From positions 124,001 to 188,000 of the forward strand of contig BGKB01000122.1 in the NCBI GenBank assembly GCA_003116975.1: a stretch of 64,000 nucleotides of DNA. The letters are read 5' to 3'. Numbering within the stretch: position 1 is the first letter of the stretch; every line of letters starts with the position of its first letter. This document shows, in pieces, positions 48,241-58,300 of this stretch. Both the position numbers and the translations under genes were made by a program. The notes beneath the pieces are model-generated. The model was not told where the DNA came from, ran no database searches, and worked only from the letters and a program-made list of their open reading frames with translations. The DNA comes from Aurantiochytrium sp. KH105 (lineage: Eukaryota > Sar > Bigyra > Thraustochytrida > Thraustochytriidae).

Positions 48241-48673
48241 AGGACTAGGGTAGGAGGAGAGGGGAAGATGACTGAGCAGGCTGCACGTGCCGCAGACCTG
48301 CACGCGCCGCGCGTCGCGGACGCGGACGCGACGAGCGGCACGGGTCGCGGGTCGCGGCGCAGAGTCCGTCCGTTCGATGGGTCGATCGTTCCTCCGTGCG
48401 TTTGATTTCGGGATGGATGGGTGAGTGAGTGTGTGCGCGCGAGCGTCCGCGTAAGTAGGTTCGTAAGTTGGTGCGAAATAGGTTCGTAAGCTGGAGGAGA
48501 AGCAGCGAGCTGCAGAACATGGAGGCTCGAGCAAGTCCCGCGGGCGAATCCGCAGATCACGAACGAAGGAGAAGGATCGCGCGTCCGCGTTGTGCCGGCT
48601 GAGCCGAGCAGACCCTCAACGCGGCGAAGGAGAAGGAGGACAAGAAGGAGAAGGAGGAGGAGAAGACGAGACG

Positions 48674-51600
48674 ATGTGGACACGGCGACGCAGCCGCCGC
48701 GCGACGAAACAGGCGCAGGGAGGTGGCCTGCTGGGCACAGCGAGGGCGAACAGGGAGGCGCAGCAGCAGCAGCAGCAGCTGCAGCAGCTGCAGGAAGATG
48801 AGCACCTGCAGGAGGAGGAGGAGGAAGAGGAAGGAGACACGACCCCGGAGCAGCTGGGACGCGGCGGCGAACAGCGACGCGAACAGCGACTCGCGCGTGC
48901 GCAGCGGAGACGCAGCCGGCGAGGAGGCCGCGCGCGGAGACTGACGGTGTTCGTCTCGTACACGTGGCAGGATGATGAAGAGGGCCGCACGATGAGAGAG
49001 AGAGCGACCGTCGTGGCCAACATGCTAGCCGAAATAAGGCTGGAAGATGGAACCACATTCGACGTAATTCTGGATCAGTACAACGCCGAGGGCGAGCTGC
49101 TCAGCTGGATCGCCCGCAGCATCGAGAAATCAGACGTCTTTCTCCCGCTCATCACCGTCCAATACATGACCAAGGTGAACAGCGACGATCGCAGCGACAA
49201 CTGCTGGCGTGAACTCCTGCACGCGGCGCATCAGATGCCCAACCGCATCGTCCCCGCCATCATGGAAACCGCAGTCCCGGATCGACGCTTCTGGACCGGG
49301 CGCCTCAGCGTCGTGCTGGGAGAGGAGGTTCACATTAATCTGTTCTCCGACGAGATCGTTCGTGAAAAAGCCTTCACGCTCGCGACCATGCTCCGCAACA
49401 AGGCGACAGGTGAGGTGAGGACTCGCAAGGGCGGCGCCGTCTTTCCTCTCGACTACGGTTTTGACCCGTACCTCATGGTCCGCAACAAGGCGGCCAATTA
49501 TGTCAAGAATACGCGCGACTGGATCATTGAGCGTATTGCCGACTGGTACGTCCAAGAGCGAGAGGCGTGGATGCGAAACCGAATCTTCGTGCTTTTCGCC
49601 CCCGCCGGGTACGGCAAGTCCGTCATCATGGCTTGGCTGTGCTACCTCGGTGGTCTGCTCGTTGCTCCTGATGTGGAGACCGGCGTGCGCCGGCCATCTG
49701 CATTCATGACAAGCACGCGTTCTCTGATTGGGTCCGAGACGCAGTCGCGCCCCAGCAAAAGCGGAGCGAGCTCGACAAGGCGCTCGTCCAGTAAAGGTCG
49801 CAACCTTCGCGCCTCCCTCGGCGCTGCCATGCGTAGGGCCAGCTCGCGAGGCATGCCCGGCCTTCGCTCCATCCGTGATGGCGACAGCGAGAGCGAAGAC
49901 GAAAGCGAATACTATGCCGAGCGCCGCGTCATTCTGGTGGGCGGAGTGCACTTCTTCAAGCACGATGACGATCAGGCCTCCTCGGTGCGCACGTGCCTCT
50001 ACTCTTTGGCCAATCAGCTTGCGGACGTCATTCCTGGCATGCGGGAAAATCTCAGCACCCTCGACGCCCAGGAACTCGATCGCGACGTACTCGATCTCAA
50101 CGCGTTATTTATGACACTTATCGCCAATCCTTGCTCTCAAATCATGCCCATGCCAACAGAGCGCATCGTTCTTATCATCGACGGTCTTGACGAGGCGAAA
50201 AAGGACCAACGAACCCTTTTCTTGCAGCTGCTACAGACCCGGTGGCTCGAAAACACGCCACGGTGGCTCGGCCTCATTATTTCCTCTCGCCCGGCCTCCA
50301 TTATTCCGTACCGCCTGCAGCGTTTTCATCCATACGAGGTGAGCACGAGCGACGCGGAGAACGAGCAGGATATGAAGTTGTACATGAAGGTTGAACTCAA
50401 ACCATATATGCACAACCCAAACGAACTCGACGAGGCCGCGGAGATCATGGCAGAGCGGTCCGAAGGGCTCTTTCTTTATGCGAGCTTCCTCCGCGAGGTG
50501 CTCAGCCAACTGGAGCTTGGTTCGGTCTCCTTGGATCAGATTAGGGAGGAAACGAACCGATTTCCGGACGGCCTTGATGGCATGTACACGGAGAACTTTT
50601 CTCGATTTCTCGATAGCGCGCTGGACGGCAATCGTAAGCTCTACACAGTCTTGCTGGGATCCATGGCCGTCTCACGAAGTCCTATTCCCCTGGAGCTTCT
50701 TTCGACGCTTCTTTCGACGCTTCCGCAAGAGGAGGGCGAAGATGAAGCTGACGAGGACAGAGTCACTGACGAGGACAGAGTCGACGAATTACTGGATCGC
50801 GCACGTCAACTTCTCTACGTGGGCGACGACGAGATCGGCTTCGTGCATAAGAGCATGGTAGATTTCCTCACGTCGAGGGAACGCGCCTCGGAACTATACG
50901 TAAGACCCCTGGACGGTCACTTGAATCTGGCGCGGGTTTGTCTCAGCGTCGATCACCCCTTTGGCGACCAGAATGTCCTCTATCATTTGTGCATGTCCAA
51001 GCAGTTTAAAGAAGTGCCCCCTCTGTTGCTGGACTTTTCGTGGCTTATGCGCGCGCTCGGCAAGCATGCTGTTCCGTTTTACGATCTCGTCCTTGACGCT
51101 GAGCGCTTTTATCTGCCTCGTCGCGGGGCCTTACCGAACGGTGAGGGCAGAGGCAGGGGCAGGGGCGGTGATGGCAGCACTATGCGTTTTCAAAGCGACC
51201 TCGTGATACGTGCCATTGAAAAGGGAGGCGAGGCGCTCATTCAGGATCCCCGTGAGCTCGCTTCACAGCTCCTGGGAAGGATCACTGACGATCAACACCC
51301 CATCGTAGCCTCCATTCGCGACAACTGGGCCCCACACAATAAGGCGTGGCTGCGGCCCGTACGACCCGTCCTTATTCGCGCGAACGCAGCGTTACGCAAG
51401 ACGCTTCGTGACCACACGGCACCAGTTCGGGCCGTGAGCAACGCCTTGGACATCATCGTGTCGGGCTCGGACGACCATACCATCCGTACCTGGAGCGCTG
51501 ACACCGGGCAAGAGCAGCTCCTCATGGAAGGTCACGACGCTCCCGTGCAGTCCGTGTATATCCTTGACCGTCTAATCGCAAGCGGTGACAACGATGGGAC

Positions 51601-53302
51601 GGTGTGTCTGTGGATCGCGGAGACGGGCCAACTCAGACATAGGCTCTTCGGGCATGCTGGGCCCGTGAACTGTGTCATCATCTTGCAGAGGCCCGAGATG
51701 CTCCGCCGACGCAGCCGTCCCAATGCTGAGCAGCCCATGCGCACACTCGTTGCCTCTGGCGGGGCCGACGGCGGTATTCGCGTGTGGGATGCTATTTCCG
51801 GCAATGTGCTGCGTAATCTCGAGGGCCACACCTCAGCAGTCAATGACTTTGCCTGCGCCCCGCTTGAGCCCTTTGGTGATTATCCCGTGCTCGTGTCGTG
51901 TTCAGATGATGGAAATGCAATCATCTGGTCCCCCTTTGAGGGCCAAGAGCTAGCGACACTTGCTGTGGCTGCGAAAGAGACCCCTGCGTGGCTCGCCGTG
52001 GCGATCGATCTGGCGACTCCTGACAGTACCGTGGCCCTCGGCTCGCTTGCTGGAGACATTGTCATCTTTGATGCCAGCACGAGAGACGAAGTCTTTTCAT
52101 TTCGAGATGCGCACAGGGGAGCCGCCGTGCGCTGTCTGGCGCTGCAGGGCGATACGCTTGTGTCAGGCGGAGATGACAAGTACGTGCACATCTGGGACAT
52201 TGGCGAGCAAACGCACATTCGCCTCATGCGGGGCCATACGAATGTTGTTCGCGCGCTTACCCTCAAGGGAGACGTTGTTATCAGCTCAAGTGATGACACG
52301 ACGCTCAAGGTGTGGAATTTCAAGGACAGCACGATCTTCACGCGGGATGCGCAGCGTCACAGAGATGAGGTCACCAAGATCAAAATATCGGGCACGACGA
52401 TCGTCTCTGCAAGCGCCGACGCCACGTTACGTACGTGGGACGCGGAAACTGGCGCCCAACTTGAAGTTCTTCAAGGCCACGAGGATTGCGTCAACGCCAT
52501 CGCGTTTCGTGACAATATCATTATCTCAGGTTCCGATGACGACACCGTGCGAATGTGGAACACTGAGAACGCGAGGATCCGGGTTGTCTTCAATGGGCAT
52601 ACCGACTCGATTCTCACCGTCAGTCTTGACTTGGACATGATGCGTGCGTATTCCGGCTCGGCCGACAATACCATCCGGGCGTGGTCCTTGAAGCCGCCTT
52701 ATGAGCATCTTTTTACGCTTACGGGCCATACCGCTCCCGTGAACTCCATCTCGCACCATGGAGACGCTCTTGCGTCCGGCAGTGACGATTCTACGATCCG
52801 ATTGTGGAACGTGAGGGCGCGGCGCGTCAATCAAGTTCTCAGCAGCCATGCCGGCCCAGTGACCTCGGTCACGCTGCGTGAAAACGTGGTTGCCAGTGCA
52901 TCACTTGACCAGACATTGCGCATCTGGAACCGCGCCGAAAACAGTTTTGTGGAGACGAGTTGCATCCCCGTCACTGATCCGGAGCATCCGAGAACGACGA
53001 TTCGCAAGGTATTTGTGCTGGATGCTGGCGTTGTCGTTGCAAGTACCGAACACGGCAAGGTGTACAGCTTCAGTCTAAACACTGGTATGCCCATCGGTCA
53101 GAGGGCGAGGATTTGGCGTCACATGGCGTCACCTATTCCACAGTTTGACGGCGTTCACATGTCACTCGCTTCGCGTAGGTGCATTGGGTACACCAGCGAC
53201 ACGAACATCACGACCGTTGCCGCCGATGCAAACATTGCTGTTGCCGGCGATGAGTCGGGGCGGGTCCATGTGCTCCAAATCGTCGACGGAGCGCGTGTGT
53301 AG
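48674..53302 (+). CDS. TIR-NACHT-WD40 (NLR-like STAND) protein
   Basis: 1542 residues from the ATG at 48674; upstream frame has only a TTG. An Arg-rich, poly-Gln/Glu leader precedes a TIR domain (about 90-230): LTVFVSYTWQDDEE, ELLSWIARSIEKSDVFLPLI, then CWRELLHA, whose E180 matches the NADase glutamate of catalytic TIRs. A NACHT-type P-loop ATPase follows: Walker A APAGYGKS (309-316), VHFFKHDDD, Walker B IVLIIDGLDEA (498-508) and LIISSRP. A helical arm (to about 910) contains GFVHKSMVDFLTSR, typical of NACHT winged-helix ends. The rest is WD40: I count about 14 blades ending WS, WD, WN or F-D, enough for two seven-bladed propellers. In known proteins of this build, WD40 senses a ligand, NACHT oligomerises and TIR signals or degrades NAD. 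That role here is inference. A Ser/Arg-rich insert of about 90 residues splits the NACHT. Confidence 0.93.
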   Translation: MWTRRRSRRATKQAQGGGLLGTARANREAQQQQQQLQQLQEDEHLQEEEEEEEGDTTPEQLGRGGEQRREQRLARAQRRRSRRGGRARRLTVFVSYTWQDDEEGRTMRERATVVANMLAEIRLEDGTTFDVILDQYNAEGELLSWIARSIEKSDVFLPLITVQYMTKVNSDDRSDNCWRELLHAAHQMPNRIVPAIMETAVPDRRFWTGRLSVVLGEEVHINLFSDEIVREKAFTLATMLRNKATGEVRTRKGGAVFPLDYGFDPYLMVRNKAANYVKNTRDWIIERIADWYVQEREAWMRNRIFVLFAPAGYGKSVIMAWLCYLGGLLVAPDVETGVRRPSAFMTSTRSLIGSETQSRPSKSGASSTRRSSSKGRNLRASLGAAMRRASSRGMPGLRSIRDGDSESEDESEYYAERRVILVGGVHFFKHDDDQASSVRTCLYSLANQLADVIPGMRENLSTLDAQELDRDVLDLNALFMTLIANPCSQIMPMPTERIVLIIDGLDEAKKDQRTLFLQLLQTRWLENTPRWLGLIISSRPASIIPYRLQRFHPYEVSTSDAENEQDMKLYMKVELKPYMHNPNELDEAAEIMAERSEGLFLYASFLREVLSQLELGSVSLDQIREETNRFPDGLDGMYTENFSRFLDSALDGNRKLYTVLLGSMAVSRSPIPLELLSTLLSTLPQEEGEDEADEDRVTDEDRVDELLDRARQLLYVGDDEIGFVHKSMVDFLTSRERASELYVRPLDGHLNLARVCLSVDHPFGDQNVLYHLCMSKQFKEVPPLLLDFSWLMRALGKHAVPFYDLVLDAERFYLPRRGALPNGEGRGRGRGGDGSTMRFQSDLVIRAIEKGGEALIQDPRELASQLLGRITDDQHPIVASIRDNWAPHNKAWLRPVRPVLIRANAALRKTLRDHTAPVRAVSNALDIIVSGSDDHTIRTWSADTGQEQLLMEGHDAPVQSVYILDRLIASGDNDGTVCLWIAETGQLRHRLFGHAGPVNCVIILQRPEMLRRRSRPNAEQPMRTLVASGGADGGIRVWDAISGNVLRNLEGHTSAVNDFACAPLEPFGDYPVLVSCSDDGNAIIWSPFEGQELATLAVAAKETPAWLAVAIDLATPDSTVALGSLAGDIVIFDASTRDEVFSFRDAHRGAAVRCLALQGDTLVSGGDDKYVHIWDIGEQTHIRLMRGHTNVVRALTLKGDVVISSSDDTTLKVWNFKDSTIFTRDAQRHRDEVTKIKISGTTIVSASADATLRTWDAETGAQLEVLQGHEDCVNAIAFRDNIIISGSDDDTVRMWNTENARIRVVFNGHTDSILTVSLDLDMMRAYSGSADNTIRAWSLKPPYEHLFTLTGHTAPVNSISHHGDALASGSDDSTIRLWNVRARRVNQVLSSHAGPVTSVTLRENVVASASLDQTLRIWNRAENSFVETSCIPVTDPEHPRTTIRKVFVLDAGVVVASTEHGKVYSFSLNTGMPIGQRARIWRHMASPIPQFDGVHMSLASRRCIGYTSDTNITTVAADANIAVAGDESGRVHVLQIVDGARV

Positions 53303-53462
53303 TCTCTGCTGATAAAGGGCCACTTGGACAAATTATGTTATGTTATGTTTTGTTTTGTTTTGATTTGTTTTATTTCAGTGTCTGCGTACCCAACGGCTTA
53401 TGAATATGTCGAATGTCTGACCAAAGTTTTACGTGAATCAATCATTTACTTATCTTACATGT

Positions 53463-54869
53463 TCAACGTAGCAAGTGCTCTTTCAAGGATGCGTCGCGCG
53501 AAACAAGCGCGTGAAGCACCTCTCTAGGGATTCCAAAGACCTCTTGCCATTCCTTTGTTCGTGTCCGCGCTTCGTAGGCTGCATATGCTTCGCGCGCGTC
53601 GTCCTCACCAATGCGCTGATCGACCTGGTGCGCCTTTTGGTTGAGTCGTGGCGGAAGGGAAGTAAAAATACGCTTGCCGCGGGGGTTCTGCGCCCGCACG
53701 ATATCTCGTTGCGCCTGGGCCTCAAAGGGAGCCAGGTAGGCTTCTCGCTGACGCACGAGGCGTTCTTGTCGTGCAGTTTCGCGGTCCTCAGCGGCTTTGA
53801 GCTCTTGCGCTTGAATGACTGCAAAGCGTGCGAGATGAGCTTGAAGCCCCGCTTGTTTCGAGGCAGCGGCCTTTGTCGACTTTTCAATGCGAACCGGGGA
53901 GAGGCTCTCCTCTGCCGGCCTCTGCATTGTTGTGACGAGCCTTTGCTCATCCGGGAAGAATGCTTCTGTACCTGTCGCTGGACGCAAGAGGCGCGAGGTG
54001 CTATGGTTTTTCAAGGCTGCAAACTGGTACCGCTGGGCACGGTGCGCTGCGAGCTCCTGCAGAGACTCGTGCTGCAGATCGGCTGCGCTTTTTGTTCGTT
54101 CTAGCGCTGGTCTCGTTTGCGGAATGATTTGCAGGAGCTCGTAGTGTACAAGATCGCCCTCAAGAACTTGCTCGATGAGCTTGTCGCATTCTGCGAGGGA
54201 AAGTCCAAGATCGTCCTGGTGCTGCTTCATGGCACTTCGGAAGTCTTTTGCGCTGACAAAGCCGGAACCACGCACATCTAACTCACGCAAGTGATGCAGA
54301 AGAGGAACGCCGCGCGAGGCAACCTTTTGAAGAACAACTTTCCCGACCTGCTCTTCCATGCGTCGGCGAAAGGCTGCAAACGCCCCAGCGTTGGCTTGCA
54401 GCTCTTCGCGACGTTGGTTTGCGACGGCCTTTTGGCGCGCCCGAGCTTCTTCGTTGCGCTGTGCCTCTTCTCGTTCTTCGAGCTCTTGCTGGAGGTGTTG
54501 CGCGCCTTGGTAGCTGAGCGGGACGAGACGTTCCTCGTTAATAACCCTGATCTTGGCCTCGAAGACGGAGTCAGGGTGAATATAGGGTTGCGAGCGCGCT
54601 TCTCGCATTGCCTGAAGCATGGCAACTGGATCGAGAGGGTCGAAGACGACGTTCGCGCCCCCGCGAGCATCGTTTCGCCTTCGTGACATGTCTTGCGTCG
54701 AAGCGTCTTGCCTGCGACGCTCTGCGAGAGCGCGTAGCGTGCTCTGTTTGATTTGCGGAAGCGGCGGTAGCGTTCGCGGCGCGAGACATTTACGCTGTTC
54801 TGCGTCATCGCGCGTGCTTGCGCCCACGCCGCGGGGCCTCTCGCGCTTTCGTCGGCGCCCGCCCGCCAT
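53463..54869 (-). CDS. Coiled-coil protein with a degenerate EF-hand pair, possibly axonemal
   Basis: 468 residues from the ATG at 54869; the frame continues upstream from a TTG only. The N-terminus is basic (MAGGRRRKRERPRG). A Glu/Arg/Gln helical stretch (LQQELEEREEAQRNEEARARQ) leads to a globular segment near residues 190-245 (LRELDVRGSGFVSAKDF) shaped like an EF-hand whose loop keeps D, G and a terminal D. More helices follow (ETARQERLVRQREAYLAPF). EF-hand plus coiled-coil proteins of this size are common in flagella, but I do not recognise a specific family. It is convergent with the TIR-NACHT-WD40 gene (160 bases apart) and divergent from another coiled-coil gene. Confidence 0.8.
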   Translation of the reverse strand: MAGGRRRKRERPRGVGASTRDDAEQRKCLAPRTLPPLPQIKQSTLRALAERRRQDASTQDMSRRRNDARGGANVVFDPLDPVAMLQAMREARSQPYIHPDSVFEAKIRVINEERLVPLSYQGAQHLQQELEEREEAQRNEEARARQKAVANQRREELQANAGAFAAFRRRMEEQVGKVVLQKVASRGVPLLHHLRELDVRGSGFVSAKDFRSAMKQHQDDLGLSLAECDKLIEQVLEGDLVHYELLQIIPQTRPALERTKSAADLQHESLQELAAHRAQRYQFAALKNHSTSRLLRPATGTEAFFPDEQRLVTTMQRPAEESLSPVRIEKSTKAAASKQAGLQAHLARFAVIQAQELKAAEDRETARQERLVRQREAYLAPFEAQAQRDIVRAQNPRGKRIFTSLPPRLNQKAHQVDQRIGEDDAREAYAAYEARTRTKEWQEVFGIPREVLHALVSRDASLKEHLLR

Positions 54870-55346
54870 CCTTGCCGACGACGACGACGGCGGCGGCAAC
54901 AACAATTGCAGCAATTGCGAGAGGGTCTCCTCGCCCCCGCCCCGCCCCTTTCCCCCCGTATCTCCTCCGTGTCTCCTTTTTTCCCCTAGCTCATGCGTGC
55001 ATGTACTCTCTTTCTCTCTCGTGCGTGCGCACTCTACTTCTTGCGCTTCGTGATGATGCGAACTGAGAGATAAGCACCGGGACTGGAGAGGGGGCTATTT
55101 TGCACGTTTAGTGGCATCGATCCAGTAGCTGTAAAGGGCGTATAAGAAGACTTGAGAGCGCCTTTGCACGCATCCTGCCGTTGTGTACACCTGCTTCCAG
55201 AAGTTCTGAACGGCTATGTGCAGAGAGGCGAACAACGTTCGCACGCACGAGCAAGGCAGAATCGGGGCCCGCGCGAGGTTTGGGCCTTGCGCTGGCGGTC
55301 CGCCAAACTTGGCGGGGGCGTCCGCAGGCCCGAAGGCACGTGAGAC
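54870..55346. promoter_or_regulatory. Divergent spacer between two coiled-coil genes
   Basis: 477 bases between divergent ATGs, pyrimidine-rich on the plus strand from about 54930 to 55020. The arrangement could allow co-expression. No motif assigned. Confidence 0.5.
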
Positions 55347-58300
55347 ATGGCGTCGAGCGGCGCCCCCGACAGCAAGGTGTCTACAGGCCTCGATGCGGTG
55401 GTCTCAGGTGAGCTGGGCCAGCAGGGCCTTGTATCGAGGCTGCGCGAGGTCCTTCTCTCCGCAGAGGAGCAGACTTTTAGCATCCAGAGTAAAGAGCGGA
55501 GACTCGCAGAGCAGGCCACCTCGCTCGATAATCTGCGCAAGGAGTCGAGTGGGCTCCGCGAGGAACGCGACCAGCTGCAGCACCAGCTCGCCGAGCTGCA
55601 AAGCTTTGCAGAAAAGCAACAAGAGCATATTTGCAAGCTTCAAAAGAGTGTTCAAGATGCGAAGAAAGTGCGGGTAGGGTATGAAGCCTCGTTGCGCGGC
55701 CTGGAACAGCGCGTTCGGGATCTCGAGGAGCAAATTGAGACTCGCGATGTGGCACAATCCAAGCTCCAGAGCGAGTTGGAACACGCTCGGCTTGAGGGCC
55801 TGGCTGCCGCGGAAAAGGTCCGGGAGACGGAAGCCATTCTCGCTCAGCACAAACAAACGAGCGAACGAAGAACCAACGAGCTACGCAAAAGGTGCGTTTC
55901 CCTGCAGACCGCCGTCGGCGCGAACGAAGTCGAGCTTCAAAGCGTTCGAAGCGAAGTCGCAAGTCTTCGCGTGGGCAAGCAAAATGCGCTGGAGGAGGTC
56001 TCTGTTTTACGCGATACCGAGGTGGCCCAAAAGGAGGCTCTTCGGCATGCTCGCGGCGAGGCAAGCCAGAGCGCCGAGCGTGCCGCGATGCTTGAGAAGA
56101 AGATCACCGAGCTTGAAGTGCAACTCAAGGCGCAGCATGTCCTTGTCGACGAAGCGCATGCAGAGCAAACTGCCTTAGAAGCTACGCTGGACAAGACGCG
56201 GGCCAAGGCCGCGCAGGATGAAGAGCTAGCTGCAGCCAAGGCACAGCATTTACAAAACAAACTCGATGCACTGGAGCTGGAGCGCGATGAGCAAGTGCGC
56301 ACGCTTGAGAAAGGGTTGCACAAGGCTCGGAGCGAGTTGGAAAAGACGAACAAAGCCCGAGGCGAGGAACTCGCGCAAGAACGTGAGGCGCATGCCGCAA
56401 GTGTGCGAGGGCTGACTACGCGGCTCAATGGTCTCCAGCGTAGCCTCGAACAGCACCAACGCTTGCTTCAGGAGGCCCGCGCCGAGCGAGACGAGACGGT
56501 GGAGGCGCTCTCAAGGGCAAAAGCTGCGCAGGAGGAGCTTTGCGGAGTGGTGGAGAAACAAAATGGCGAAATGGCAGCTATCAAGGCGCGCGAAGAGGCG
56601 TTGACGCAAGCGCTTGACGAGGCATCAAAGGCCGCGAAAGCTGCTTTGGCCAAGGCGAATGCAAAGGCCCAAGCATTGGAACAAGATCTCCAATCGGCGA
56701 AGCGCAGCGCAGAGCGCGCAGACGAAGAACTCGCTGCCAAATCCGCCGAGTCTGTAGATCTTTCGCAAGAGCTTGAGAGTCTGCGCAAGCGTGCGCAGGA
56801 CGCTGCAGACCGCCTAAACGCCAGTCTTCAGGAGGAACGCGACATGTTGACCAAGGTGCGCAAAGAGTTGGGTGAACTTCAGGAAGAGCGCGCTCGTGAA
56901 GTACAGGCATTTCGTGAGCGCGAACGCAAGGCTGCGTCTGCGCTGCAGCGTGCGCAGCAAAGTGCCGAGGCCTCGCTTCAGACGGAAGCACGAAAGAGAG
57001 AGGTCGTTGAAACGGAATTGAGGTCAAGGGCTGCGAACCTTACCACAGCGACAAAAGAAAAGGACGCGCTTGCCTCCCAGCTTGTCGAGGTGAAGAGCCT
57101 GCTTCGCCAAGCGCAGGAACGAGAGAAATCGACGGGGGCACGAGCAGACGTTGCCGAGTCAGCGACCCGGTCTTTGCAACAGAAATTACGCGCCGCAGAA
57201 GAAGAGCTGCAGGCTGCAACGAAAGAAGCAGTCACTGCACAACAAACGCAGGCAGAGAGGTATCAAGGTCTCGTACGCAAGCTCGCGGACGAGTATGAGA
57301 CCTGCAAAGGCCACTTGTCTAAAGCAAAGGACCGCTGCGGGGCGCTAGAGGCGAGAAATCAACAGGTGCAGCAGACGATGGCCGCCCAAATTGTCGGTCT
57401 CAACGAAAAGGCACGAGCATATCATCAGCAGAGCGAAGGGCTGCGCAACGAGATTTCCCGTCTCAAGGCGAGTTTGCAAGTAATGGTGAGTAAAGAAGCA
57501 CAAGCTACGGAAGCGACCGCGGCTACGCGACAGGAGCTCGAGGCCAAGGTGCAGATTCTCGAAACGCGGGTCCGACAAGCAAATCAAGAAAAGGCGGCTC
57601 ACGAGCTTGCGATTTCGACATTGCGGCAAGATTTCGCTGCGGAAAAGCAATCGCTTCAGCGCATGTTGGAAGAAGATCAACAAAAGGCCCGCGAAGAAGT
57701 TCAGAAATCTCGATGGAGGTCGGCCCGAGTTGAAGAGGAGCTTAACTCCTTGCAAGTCGAAAAAGCGACGCTTGCTGATCAGCTTGCGCGCGCTCAAGAG
57801 GAGAATGCACGACTTGCGGATAACGAACAGAGCCTTTTGAAGCTTTACAAGTCGATGGCAGATCCTGCGGGGCCGGGGGCGGTCACAATGGGTGCGCATG
57901 TAAAGAGAGGCGCAACCTCTGGAAAGACTCGAGGGGCGCATGCACTGCAAACGACAGCGTCGACTGGCGCATTGCGAAGGCCTCGGCCGCGATCAGCAGC
58001 ACCGCGGGTTTCACGACGCCCCGCGCCAGCTGGGAAAAGGAAAAACCACAAGCCTCGCCTGGCCCCTCTTGCCCTGGCTGTGGACGCGACGTCGGCTTCG
58101 CCGCTTTCTTTTGTGGATGCGCGCGATGACAATGTTGAAAATGTTGGCGTTGAGGCGGATGTCGTAGATGACGCTGAGGAGGACGGGGAGGACGGGGAAG
58201 AGGAGGACGACGAGGACGACGAGGAGGGGGAGGAGGAGGAAGAAGAAGAAGACAAGATTGAGAGTGACGAGATCAAGAGTCATACCGCGATCCGCTCGGT

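Larger units (their letters stand above)
47299..48673. promoter_or_regulatory. Divergent spacer, APC15 / TIR-NACHT-WD40
   Basis: 1.38 kb between divergent ATGs, GC-rich, with (GATG)n at 48034-48080 and (GGGCC)n at 48200-48240. Open frames on both strands here are low complexity. It must hold both promoters. Confidence 0.5.
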
